From CAZOKZ01 sp964580585 (GTDB lineage Bacteria > Sumerlaeota > Sumerlaeia > SLMS01 > JAHLLQ01): 64,000 bases of DNA. Below the pieces are notes generated by a model, which was not told the DNA's origin, did no database searches, and saw nothing but the letters and a program-made list of their open reading frames with translations. The position numbers were made by a program, and so were the translations under genes. Position 1 is the stretch's first letter. Every line of letters begins with the position of its first letter. Location: positions 1 through 64,000 of the forward strand of contig CAZOKZ010000009.1 in assembly GCA_964580585.1 (NCBI GenBank), read 5' to 3'. Positions 44,501-51,620 of this stretch are shown here, one piece after another.

Positions 44501-46157
44501 GAACACGTCGGCAGATATCGGCGATCGTACCAATCGTGCAAAAGCAGTATTGGCGTTGGCCGATGCTTATTTTGCCACGGGGGACGGAGAAGGGTCTCTC
44601 GATGTTTATGAGGATGCGTTGCAGGAAGCGCGCGCATTACCATTGCCGGAAGTGGAATGGCGTGCGTTATATGGTTTGGCGCGCGTCGCGCTTGAAATGG
44701 GCGATGGCGTCCAAGCGCGCACGCGTTTAGCGGAAGCGATCAATGTTGTCGAAAAAATGCGCGCTCGTATTCGCGTCGAAGAATTTCAGGATGGTTTTTT
44801 GCTCGATAAACAAGAGCTTTACGACGAAATGATTTCGCTACTTCTGGATGAAGGAGATGTTGTCGAGGCGTTACAGTATTCCGAACGTTCACGCGCACGA
44901 CATTTTATCGATTTGCTTGGGAATACGAAGTTGGATCTGGCGTCGGTAAAGAATCAAAGCGCATTAGAACGTGAAGAGAAGTTGCGCGCGGAAATCGAAC
45001 GGTTGGAGAAGTTGGCGAATTCTTCTTCGGCGGAGGAGAAAGATGCCGTTGTCGAACAATTGCGTGAAACGCGACGTTTGTATTCCGAATTCCTGATCGA
45101 GTTGCGGGCGTTTAATCCTCAGTTGTCGAACTTCGTGGAAGTTTCAACGCTCGAACCGGCGGCGCTTCAGTCATTGTTAGACCAGGGGACGGTGTTGCTT
45201 GAATATCATGTGCTTCCCGACGAATTGACCATTTGGGTGGTTTCGCGTGAACGTATTCAAGTGGTCCGCGTTCCCGTTCGTCGCGATGAACTGACCGCTC
45301 GTATTTTTACCTATCGTCAACGGCTGCAAAATTTTGCGCGTGTGGAAGAAGAAAACGCAATTTTGTCGCAATGGCTTTGGAATCCGGTTTCCGCATTGGT
45401 TGGTGATGCAGAACGTTTGGCGATTTCGCCGCATCGCGAGTTGCACTTAATGCCGTTCGCTTCGCTCCGAACGGCGGATGGTTATTTGATCGATCGTTTT
45501 GCGCTGTTTCACACACCCAGCGCCAGCGTCTTGCAATATACGATGGGCCGCAGACGTAGTGAGCGTAACAATCGTGTGTTGGCTATTGGAAATCCGGACC
45601 TGGGGACGGAGGCGTTGTCGCTTCCGTTTGCACAAAAAGAAGCCGAGCGAATTGCGTGGACTTTTCCAGATGCCGATGTGATCACGGGTCGCGAAGCGAC
45701 CGAGACGTGGGTAAAGCAAAACGTCGCTAACTATGGTATCGTGCATTTGGCCTCGCATGGAGAGTACGATCCGTCGATGCCGTTGATGTCTTCGATTCTT
45801 TTGTCGAAAGATGGTGAAAACGACGGTTTGCTGACAGCGGACGAAGTATTTTCGCTCAGTTTGAACGCCGACATGGTAGCGCTTTCCGCGTGTCAATCGG
45901 GTTTGGGTCGGCTGAGCAATGGCGACGATGTGGTGGGATTGAACCGTGCGTTTGTCTATGCAGGGACGAGGCAGATTCTTTCAAGTCTATGGCGCGTGGA
46001 CGATGTTTCGACTGCCGTGATGGTTAAACACTTTTACCGCAACATGCCGACAATGGACCGAGCCGAAGCGTTGCGCCAGGCGCAACTCGAAACGCGACGC
46101 CGTTATCCACATCCGGCGCACTGGGCGGGATTGACGTTGAGCGGAGATTGGCAGTAA
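38565..46157 (+). CDS. Exported giant TolB-propeller/TPR/CHAT peptidase
   Basis: About 2,530 residues. A signal peptide (VISAHGVLVVAGLLASGLQAQS) directs export. Residues about 30-270 form a WD40/PD40 propeller (ESPVFSPDGKWMVFVSN, TEPAFSVDGHWLAWKS). Then come very many TPR helices (about 300-1130 and 1600-2150; for example ALREYDAALSIARKE, EALRNLNEALEIDER). Residues about 2230-2530 are a CHAT domain, a caspase-like peptidase, with MPFASLRTADGYLIDRFAL, the catalytic His of HLASHGEY (His2398) and Cys of LSACQSGLG (Cys2443), both intact. CHAT enzymes usually cut proteins after activation through their TPR parts. The start ATG overlaps the lipoprotein stop by ATGA. GC and codon use vary along the gene; it contains 12 GGGACGGAG motifs. 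Confidence 0.88.
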   Translation: MKVISAHGVLVVAGLLASGLQAQSLGGTEKYSNLEYLTTEPEDDESPVFSPDGKWMVFVSNRTGDRDIYIRRLDQYQLEQPKALAPNAADDTEPAFSVDGHWLAWKSMREDVFGDIWVMQFPNGEPFCVTERGRSDSSPRWIVRGKKQSLLYQVEEDNSEPKWYVTDAGDWKSTLWEHPVEISNNLRLNYEDDTNGDGVASHESGDDPSVWIQSDESTVWRQLTPPMRGLNSPVLHEGKLVFSARMNGGLDIFRAVKPFEVAQIKDAEDALEQAREMWRNNPFRPFDAVALARQGFLLEPATESGQKCAMLAASILESVKRPEQASMMIKYAGRQSAATPDIAAELQCRRAVLELIVSRRRGDDEARRTELASQTYEILQKVFIQTELSVSLRAQVGLWLAPLAESEMGTEDALEILMQTEELKNAPVETRARAALFRLKLSFSHVGGNFYSAFQEFARKYPTAHAVHEDAAREFAQYIATGDSLDSNILNLRDAYSRFANYPIFQAVLATEEAELFINAGRIDEGRSALGAAIAHRESAPRVAARASFRLAELQTNQREYVEAMQTYESVAENVRNQFFAESPRFYREAREGFIREFLAKGYDELRLNDAYLARSTFKELIDAEPYLTEAWRGLIDAESRVGLLDRERLKELKRETENKPNSSLAWYVYGLALTYEDPASVKAIKMLERAIALDGSIPYYHQTLGFVYEMRARTENRRDNWGRAFSEYQRALALTDVSGRPADYARLLINTGNAAFALGTHARAAEYYQRRLDQAVRFDDPRTEYLMLRQKGIAEFRTFQPRMAVAAFSNAEQVLKEIHERGLVEDEAYHSMGTELMDRRALALMDAGAYRESADLFGEVANRQATNSLNRVRALRNKGFALHRFSLQQRGIERIRIRGEALSSLRNALELVQSDDLKIPKLNSGTGFFGLSMAMSSSDEGGAALEFSKEDEARLLRMGIARMELESGNARDAAVELRAQLDSFPTLNDKNRAYMTTARLIAFDQLAREEERLGNRAEAVESLLQALQATRYEIDGMEIINPNGLSRVLMHFVEVVLSGDGELVKISGLKKTWLGNRIESSGDLETLDECLKYALTLREEGTEEYLLQMPADRARLLLGRALLAERAFVENQDDPNISTIHARRAETLASQVLDQLKLPGADQEAKRMAVFACALRVRQVCRFQPDRLEIILANTRRTLQKYGYSDLLWWIDYQRYMTSPENEKLEIALTILEELESNIPVLSSENVLSAAALIRELENRTVAHAMEENNWELALERTERWRAVELAQYSSAMTPSPRLSDGEDAEWLSTALKLRETYRDAIRRLREASPLSDPKGLLDALEQAKSQYSKQLKSGREAWLPSAGLFSPIPLKVDNPVHALMDAVALPVTPGFILSTSSGVVVWTESDVRRVHSIDEWNNVNNKKSLWFVMGAPLPTGWSVDGNIVNVLMLQTTIQSMQELYFETGASYASWPLEKDSGVFETEASSTVEKLQITPDVEPVSVDPMNWILGDTNETLGSLLIENPDLNELALNLDHSFPANYGDKNWRAKALASMSAQQGLRSLSIESEKWNGVSFHASELPEMAQDYLWASTGSVRYYLTDKVDLPKALLHAQRVHYLRKALAMSDDDIVESGILLADIQSQLSLKVNAVETMKEVLDLLENQGDEEKTLIALKLMASYLVDANRPLDAAEKLRRAEEKYFALGSDDDVAEMIARQGVAFENAGKYNDALDQYHRALTKFDSLHRERDAIEQLRRIGRVYLQKLSNYPKAEEAFSRALARAKQSGDGDIVVLITLDLARVDERLGRYDAAITLAELMEEKARETGAKLLQTDALLVRAFVEWARGDYFEAFKAQRQAVAIANDLDDKPFQIIAHNDAGLIYWTLNDTEAALREYDAALSIARKELFPGEVASTLNNRALVYRSMGQYDEALRNLNEALEIDERQANLWGQAYAQRNIGMTYLQRGDAAEAIKPLKFARNTSADIGDRTNRAKAVLALADAYFATGDGEGSLDVYEDALQEARALPLPEVEWRALYGLARVALEMGDGVQARTRLAEAINVVEKMRARIRVEEFQDGFLLDKQELYDEMISLLLDEGDVVEALQYSERSRARHFIDLLGNTKLDLASVKNQSALEREEKLRAEIERLEKLANSSSAEEKDAVVEQLRETRRLYSEFLIELRAFNPQLSNFVEVSTLEPAALQSLLDQGTVLLEYHVLPDELTIWVVSRERIQVVRVPVRRDELTARIFTYRQRLQNFARVEEENAILSQWLWNPVSALVGDAERLAISPHRELHLMPFASLRTADGYLIDRFALFHTPSASVLQYTMGRRRSERNNRVLAIGNPDLGTEALSLPFAQKEAERIAWTFPDADVITGREATETWVKQNVANYGIVHLASHGEYDPSMPLMSSILLSKDGENDGLLTADEVFSLSLNADMVALSACQSGLGRLSNGDDVVGLNRAFVYAGTRQILSSLWRVDDVSTAVMVKHFYRNMPTMDRAEALRQAQLETRRRYPHPAHWAGLTLSGDWQ

Positions 46158-46219
46158 GAAAGGCGAAAGGATGAAGGATGAAATTTGGAAAGTGGCGTTC
46201 GGAATGCGAGTGGCGAATT

Positions 46220-46248
46220 TTGTGTAAAAGCGCCAAGTTATGTTTAAT
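46220..46248 (+). promoter_or_regulatory. Candidate promoter for the M29 aminopeptidase gene
   Basis: TTGTGT (46220-46225) and TTTAAT (46243-46248) spaced 17 nt, in an AT-rich stretch 140 nt before the start codon. Pattern match only. Confidence 0.3.
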
Positions 46249-46387
46249 TATGTTCTTAGGAACTTGAATATCATTTTTGATGAAGCAAGTGGGTTCAGTT
46301 GTTCTTGCGCACGGGTCCGGTCATGCGGCACTAAACGCTGTTGCGTATGAAGCAATCGCCAAGTCAAACCACGAAAGGACGTTTTTC

Positions 46388-47533
46388 ATGTTGGGACCTA
46401 TTGATCCGCGCGATGTGCAGTTAGCCGATGTGCTGGTGAATTATTCGGTGGCAGCAAAACCGGGCGATTTGGTGTATATTGAATGCATCGGAGCCGACAC
46501 GATGCGTCTCGGCGCGGCGTTGGTTGAAGCGACGACGCGCGCGGGAGCTGCGCCGTATTTGCATTATACGGATCACGAAATCCAACGCCGCATGATAATG
46601 GAAGCGGACGAGTGTTCGCTCAAGCGGCTTGGCGCGTTTGAAAAAATCCAAATGGAAGATACGCAATGCTACATTGGCATTCGTGGATCGGACAATATTT
46701 TCGAGCGATCCGATATTCCGCGCGAACAATCGGATTTATATAGTAAGCTGGTGTATCGTCCGGTGCATCTCGATATTCGGGTGAACAAAACTCGTTGGTG
46801 TGTGTTGCGTTATCCGAACGCCTCGATGGCGCAATTGGCTCAAAAATCCACCGCGGGATTTGCCGAGTTTTATTACCGCGTGTGTTGCGTGGATTACGCG
46901 CGCATGGCTGAGGCCGCCAAGCCGCTCAAGGACTTGATGGCGCGTACCGATCGCGTGCGGCTTGTGAGCCCGGGGACGGAGCTTGCATTTTCGATCAAGG
47001 ACATTCCCGTCGTACCATGTTGCGGCAATCATAATATTCCTGACGGCGAATGTTTCACGGCGCCCGTGCGCGACAGCATCAACGGCGTTGTGCAATTCAA
47101 CACGCCAACGGTCGAAGGGAACTCGCAGCAGCCGTTTGATAACATCCGCCTTGAATTCAAAGACGGCAAGGTCGTCGATGCGCGTGGGGCGAATGCGGAA
47201 CAAACACGCAAGTTGAACGAGGTACTTGATCGCGACGAAGGCTCGCGTTTCGTGGGCGAATTCGCGGTTGGATTCAATCCGGGCGTGCTGGAGCCGATGC
47301 GCGATATTTTGTTCGACGAAAAAATTTGCGGCAGCTTTCATATGGCGCTTGGCAACGCGTACGAAGACGCCTTCAACGGCAATCGTTCGGCGTTGCATTG
47401 GGATTTGGTTTGCATCCAACGCCCGGAATACGGCGGCGGCGAAATCTGGTTCGATGATGTGTTGATTCGCAAGGATGGAATCTTTGTTTTGGATGAACTG
47501 AGGGGCTTGAATCCCGACGCGTATCAACTTTGA
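46388..47533 (+). CDS. M29-family aminopeptidase
   Basis: 381 residues, cytoplasmic. M29 (aminopeptidase T/AmpS) enzymes are dimeric metallo-aminopeptidases. The family pattern starts at LADVLVNYSVAAKPGDLVYIE and continues with the metal-binding C-terminal half around GNHNIPDGECFTAPV, EGNSQQPF, RFVGEFAVGFNPG, GSFHMALGNAYEDA and HWDLVC, which hold the Glu/His/Asp ligands. The start is the ATG at 46388, preceded by AAAGGA 7 nt upstream; the frame continues back to 46277 but has no family similarity there. It follows the CHAT gene by 230 nt with its own candidate promoter. Confidence 0.9.
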   Translation: MLGPIDPRDVQLADVLVNYSVAAKPGDLVYIECIGADTMRLGAALVEATTRAGAAPYLHYTDHEIQRRMIMEADECSLKRLGAFEKIQMEDTQCYIGIRGSDNIFERSDIPREQSDLYSKLVYRPVHLDIRVNKTRWCVLRYPNASMAQLAQKSTAGFAEFYYRVCCVDYARMAEAAKPLKDLMARTDRVRLVSPGTELAFSIKDIPVVPCCGNHNIPDGECFTAPVRDSINGVVQFNTPTVEGNSQQPFDNIRLEFKDGKVVDARGANAEQTRKLNEVLDRDEGSRFVGEFAVGFNPGVLEPMRDILFDEKICGSFHMALGNAYEDAFNGNRSALHWDLVCIQRPEYGGGEIWFDDVLIRKDGIFVLDELRGLNPDAYQL

Positions 47534-47549
47534 AATTAAAGAAAAGAGA

Positions 47550-47700
47550 AACCACAAAGGCTCGGAGACACGGAGGGGTCACGGAGGAAAACCAAACGAA
47601 TATTTTAGTGGGACTAGGAGATAGTTTGAATCTCTGCGTCTTTGCGACTCTGCGCGAAAAAATAATCTTTTGTGTTTTCTTTGTGTCTTCGCGTAAAAAA
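47550..47700. repeat. Second copy of CACGAAG-type dispersed repeats
   Basis: Left part 47550-47590 (CCACAAAGG, then GAGACACGGAGG units) and right part about 47629-47700 (CTCTGCGTCTTTGCG and CTTTGTGTCTTCGCG, the complementary orientation). It fills the gap between the M29 aminopeptidase and GH31 genes, just as the 18.7-kb copy fills the gap before hemW. Confidence 0.65.
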
Positions 47701-47714
47701 CTTAAGAGGTTCCC

Positions 47715-50700
47715 ATGACATTAAATATATTATCTCGAACGAAACTTAATTCGCATGTGAGCAGGGCGGCGGCGTTAGTTGTTGGAGCCGCGCTCTTGGC
47801 TTCGTGCGCATCAACAGGGGGGAGTCCTATGTCCGGTAAATCCGCCGCCAAGCAGAAGTTCGCGCAGTCGGAAATCGTGGTGGATGGGGCGAAAGTCACC
47901 GTTGGGAATGCACGGTTCACGGTGCTGACGCCGCAGTTAATTCGCATGGAATGGTCGCCCACGGTAACGTTCGAGGACCGTCCGTCGTTGACGTTTATTC
48001 ACCGCGACTTGCCCACGACGACCGACGAAGCGGGCAATACGTTCGTTCATTCCACCAGCGATGTTCAGAAACTCGATGTGCGCGCGACGTATGATGGCGA
48101 ATGGATTCAGATTCAGACGGGTCCGTTGGTGCTGCGCTATCAGGACGGTAGCGGCGCGTTCAATCCCGATAACCTCGAGGTCGCGTTCGCCGTCGATGGG
48201 GAAAAACAATTCTGGCGTCCAGGAATGAAAAATCCCGGCAATCTGGGTGGGACGATACGCACACTCGATAGCGTAAATGGCTCCGTCCCTCTTGAACGCG
48301 GCATACTTTCGCGCGACGGGTGGGCGCTGATCGATGATTCGCGGCGGGTGCTCTTCACGGATGACACGTTGACGGCAGCGGAGCAGCGTCCGGGCGGGGG
48401 AGCACAGGACCTTTATTTCTTTGGACATGGTCACGATTATCTGAAGGCGCTGAGTGATTACACCGCTGTCGCGGGCGAAATTCCTCTGCCGCCGCCGTAC
48501 GCGTTTGGCTCGTGGTGGTCGCGATACTGGTCGTATTCCGACGTGGATTTTATGGATTTGCTGCAAGAATTTCGACGCAACGATGTGCCGCTCGATGTGT
48601 TGGTGATCGATATGGGGTGGCATTTGGATGGGTGGACCGGCTACACGTGGAACAAAGAATTATTCCCCGACGTGCCGGGATTTTTGAATTGGACAAACGA
48701 CGAAGGATTGCGCGTAACACTGAACCTGCACCCTGCCGATGGTGTGGCAAAGCACGAGGATCAATTCCCCGCCATGTGCGAGGCGATGGGTCTTGATCCT
48801 GCCACGACGGATCGTGTGCCGTTCGATTGTACGGATTCGAAATACATGAAGGCGTATTTCGATATTTTACATCATCCGTACGAAGACATGGGGGTGGATT
48901 TCTGGTGGATTGACTGGCAGCAGGGGACTCAGTCAAAAATCCCCGGTCTCGATCCATTGTTCTGGCTGAACCATGCACACACCCAGGACATGGCAATGCG
49001 CGGCAAACGCCCGATGATTCTCAGCCGATGGGCTGGATTGGGCGGGCATCGTTATCCGCTTGGTTTTTCCGGCGATGTGTATAGTTCCTGGAATTCGTTG
49101 GCGTTTCAGCCACCGATGACGGCCACAGCAGGCAACGTTGGTTTCGGATATTGGAGCCACGATATTGGCGGCTTCCAACCGGGAGAAGTTCCGCCCGAAA
49201 TGTATGCGCGTTGGATTCAATGGGGTGCGTTCAGCCCGATTTTGCGCACGCATTCGTCGAGTAATACAAACGCCGAGCGCCGAATTTGGAAATTCCCGAA
49301 GGAAGTCTTCAATAGCGCACGGTCGTTCTTTCATCTGCGCGACGAACTCCGTCCCTATATTTATTCGGCCGCTGCTCAAACTTCAAAAAATGCGCTTCCG
49401 ATCTGTCGCCCGCTTTATTATTTCTGGCCAGAGTTGGACGAGGCCTACGCGCATACCGACGAATACATGTTCGGCGATCATTTCCTTGTCGCGCCGGTTG
49501 CCTTGCCCATGAATCCGGCGACCAAGCTTACAACCGTGCGCCTGTGGCTGCCGCCCGGAACATGGACGAACTGGTTTACCGGCGAGACGTTCGATGGTCC
49601 CGCCAATATCACGCAATTGGTGCCGCTCGACGAAATGCCGCTCTTTGTGCGCGCGGGAGCGGTGATTCCAATGCGTCCGCGGGGAACAGTGGAAGACCTT
49701 CTTGGCGATCAAATTGTTTACAATGTTTTCCCTGGGGCGAACGGTTCCGGTTGGGTGTACGAAGACGACGGCGAATCGCTCGGTTATCAAAAGGGTGATT
49801 TTTTCATCACAAATATTCAGGCAACGCACACCGATCATGCGACGATGATTAAAATCACGCCGGGTGGCGAAGACTGCGGAGCCAGCGGCAATTGGACGCC
49901 GGTGAACTCGCGCGCGGCGACGGTCGTCTTGCACGATGTTTGGCCGCCGACCGGCGTGACGTACGATGGTGAACCGCTCGATCCAGGCATTGCCAATGGC
50001 ACGTCGCCGGGTTGGTGGTATGACGCGAAAGATTTTTGTGTGAAGATGCGTTTGCCCAAGCGTTTGATCGGCGACACGCAGACCGTTGTGGTGGAATATG
50101 CCGATGGACGCGGCGACGAGTCGCTTCTGCGCGAGGGTTTGCGCGGCAGGATGCAGTTGATCGATGCTTATGCGAAAGCTAATCAACCGACAATTGCGGA
50201 GAACGTGAGCCAGTTGCTCGACCAGCGAAAGAACGATCCCGCTTCGTTAGCGGAAACTCTTCCCACGCAATGGGAAGCGATCGTGCGAGTTGCCAGCATG
50301 GACGAATGCGCCGGTTTGGATGATAACTACACCATTGGCTTGCTGGGCTTGATTGACGATCTTGAAGTCGAAGGCATCGACGAACCTGCTGGAGCAATTA
50401 AGGTGACTTCGACGCTTCAGGCGCTTGGTCCTGTTGGCGATTTAGAAGTGAGTAAAGGGAATTCAATTTTTCCAGGCTGGGAAATCCTTGGCGATCCCGA
50501 GGGTATCCCCGAATTGACGATCGATTTGGATTCGATTCCTCATGACAAACCTCATGTGACCGAACTCACCCTCGTTGCCAGCGATTATCCCCAATCATCT
50601 GTTATTGCTGGTGATACGGTATTTAGTTCGAAAGGCGTTCACTTTCATTCATTTTATTCTCGCCCCCTCCTCCCCTCGATCAACGCGTGGTGGATCATCG

Positions 50701-51197
50701 GGCCATTCGACAACCCGTGGGATTATGGCCTCGATCATGTATATCCGCCGGAAGAAATCCTCGATTACTCGGCCAGTTATCCGGGCAAGGATGATCGGAC
50801 AGTATCGTGGCAAAAAACCGTGCGGTTGCCCAAGCCGGGGATGGACCTGGAGGCGGAAAACTTTATCGAGCTGAACGATCTTTTCGGCGGTTGGGTCGAA
50901 TATGGAGTGGCCTACGCGGTGACGTACATCGAAGCGCGCGAGGAGATGGATGCGGTCCTCGCCGTCGGAGCCGACGATGGCGTGGCGGTGTGGCTGAACG
51001 GCGAGCAGGTTCACAACAACCATGTTGGGCGCGCTTATACGTCGATGGAAGACCGAGTCCCCTTGCGTCTCAAGCAGGGAAAGAACACGCTGATGCTCAA
51101 GATCAGCCAGGGTCAGGCTTCGTGGGGCTTTTGTGCGCATTTGCTCGAACCCGACGGCAGCCGTTTAGGCGGAGTGACGACCACCCTGGAACCCTGA
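47715..51197 (+). CDS. GH31 lipoprotein alpha-glycosidase with C-terminal accessory domain
   Basis: 1,160 residues. A lipoprotein signal ends in LLASC (Cys about 31). The GH31 (alpha-glucosidase/alpha-xylosidase) catalytic barrel shows VIDMGWHLDGWTGYTWN, the nucleophile Asp400 in FWWIDWQQG and the acid/base Asp454 in GFSGDVYSSW. Beta-domains follow (WFTGETFDGPANIT, LPLFVRAGAVIPM). The last 200 residues carry a PA14-like beta module (ADDGVAVWLNGEQVHNNH). It is anchored at the outer membrane and probably cleaves alpha-linked sugar polymers. Two complementary-orientation GGGACGGAG motifs lie inside. Substrate not determinable. Confidence 0.92.
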   Translation: MTLNILSRTKLNSHVSRAAALVVGAALLASCASTGGSPMSGKSAAKQKFAQSEIVVDGAKVTVGNARFTVLTPQLIRMEWSPTVTFEDRPSLTFIHRDLPTTTDEAGNTFVHSTSDVQKLDVRATYDGEWIQIQTGPLVLRYQDGSGAFNPDNLEVAFAVDGEKQFWRPGMKNPGNLGGTIRTLDSVNGSVPLERGILSRDGWALIDDSRRVLFTDDTLTAAEQRPGGGAQDLYFFGHGHDYLKALSDYTAVAGEIPLPPPYAFGSWWSRYWSYSDVDFMDLLQEFRRNDVPLDVLVIDMGWHLDGWTGYTWNKELFPDVPGFLNWTNDEGLRVTLNLHPADGVAKHEDQFPAMCEAMGLDPATTDRVPFDCTDSKYMKAYFDILHHPYEDMGVDFWWIDWQQGTQSKIPGLDPLFWLNHAHTQDMAMRGKRPMILSRWAGLGGHRYPLGFSGDVYSSWNSLAFQPPMTATAGNVGFGYWSHDIGGFQPGEVPPEMYARWIQWGAFSPILRTHSSSNTNAERRIWKFPKEVFNSARSFFHLRDELRPYIYSAAAQTSKNALPICRPLYYFWPELDEAYAHTDEYMFGDHFLVAPVALPMNPATKLTTVRLWLPPGTWTNWFTGETFDGPANITQLVPLDEMPLFVRAGAVIPMRPRGTVEDLLGDQIVYNVFPGANGSGWVYEDDGESLGYQKGDFFITNIQATHTDHATMIKITPGGEDCGASGNWTPVNSRAATVVLHDVWPPTGVTYDGEPLDPGIANGTSPGWWYDAKDFCVKMRLPKRLIGDTQTVVVEYADGRGDESLLREGLRGRMQLIDAYAKANQPTIAENVSQLLDQRKNDPASLAETLPTQWEAIVRVASMDECAGLDDNYTIGLLGLIDDLEVEGIDEPAGAIKVTSTLQALGPVGDLEVSKGNSIFPGWEILGDPEGIPELTIDLDSIPHDKPHVTELTLVASDYPQSSVIAGDTVFSSKGVHFHSFYSRPLLPSINAWWIIGPFDNPWDYGLDHVYPPEEILDYSASYPGKDDRTVSWQKTVRLPKPGMDLEAENFIELNDLFGGWVEYGVAYAVTYIEAREEMDAVLAVGADDGVAVWLNGEQVHNNHVGRAYTSMEDRVPLRLKQGKNTLMLKISQGQASWGFCAHLLEPDGSRLGGVTTTLEP

Positions 51198-51365
51198 TCC
51201 GCGCGGAATTGTCCCATAAATCGGGGCCAGCAAGGCCGAAGACAAAGGAGCTAAACCATATCGGATTTGGACTGTCGCAATTAAACGCTTGTATGTGGCG
51301 CGAGTTTGCATAGAATTGAACTGTCGATGTTTGACGATAGCCCCCTCTTCGACAGGAATTTCGAT

Positions 51366-51620
51366 ATGGTTGTAACCCATTGTGTTTGTTCCCGTATGTC
51401 GCTGGCCCAGATTTTGGATTGGGCGCGCGATCACAACGCCAACACGTTGAACGACGTGGTGGCAGGTTTGGGAGTATCGAAAGAATGCGGAATTTGTGTG
51501 CCTTATATCGAGTACGCCATGGCCACCGGTCAGACGGCGATTCCCTATCCGTGCCCCGACATCAAGTCGTTACCGCCGGGTTCGTGCGGCAACGACGACT
51601 GCTGTTGCGGCGGGCACTGA
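51366..51620 (+). CDS. BFD-type [2Fe-2S] protein with Cys-rich tail
   Basis: 84 residues. The pattern Cys6-x-Cys8 and Cys41-x2-Cys44 with the helical middle (MSLAQILDWARDHNANTLNDVV) is that of bacterioferritin-associated ferredoxin and related [2Fe-2S] domains. The end adds a second Cys cluster, SCGNDDCCCGGH, not usual in BFD. The start at 51366 has AGGAA 7 nt upstream. The 3' end overlaps the start of the binding-protein gene by 37 nt, so the two are probably cotranslated and this protein may handle iron brought in by that transporter. Confidence 0.8.
   Translation: MVVTHCVCSRMSLAQILDWARDHNANTLNDVVAGLGVSKECGICVPYIEYAMATGQTAIPYPCPDIKSLPPGSCGNDDCCCGGH

Larger units (their letters stand above)
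36479..49355. repeat. Cluster of the 9-bp motif GGGACGGAG
   Basis: Exact copies (forward or complement, marked c) at 36479, 36574, 36971, 37440, 38643, 38960, 39151, 39789, 40139, 41064, 41743, 41868, 42448c, 43921, 44581, 45603, 46973, 48281c and 49347c. Elsewhere in the window: 11044, 12102c, 12275, 17464, 19065c, 19184, 19595. All lie in genes. Near variants (GGGACGGAA, GGGACGGGG, GGGACGGTG, GGGACGGAC) add more. Reading-frame phases differ (encoding GTE, GDGE or GRS), so the conserved thing is the DNA, not the peptide. Confidence 0.85.

Noticed and set aside
46277..46387. Upstream extension of the M29 aminopeptidase frame
   Set aside because: The added residues have no match to the family, and a good ribosome site precedes the ATG at 46388.
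51198..51365. Cobalamin riboswitch before the BtuF-like operon
   Set aside because: No B12-box-like sequence; the only structure is a short GGCC hairpin without a clear role.
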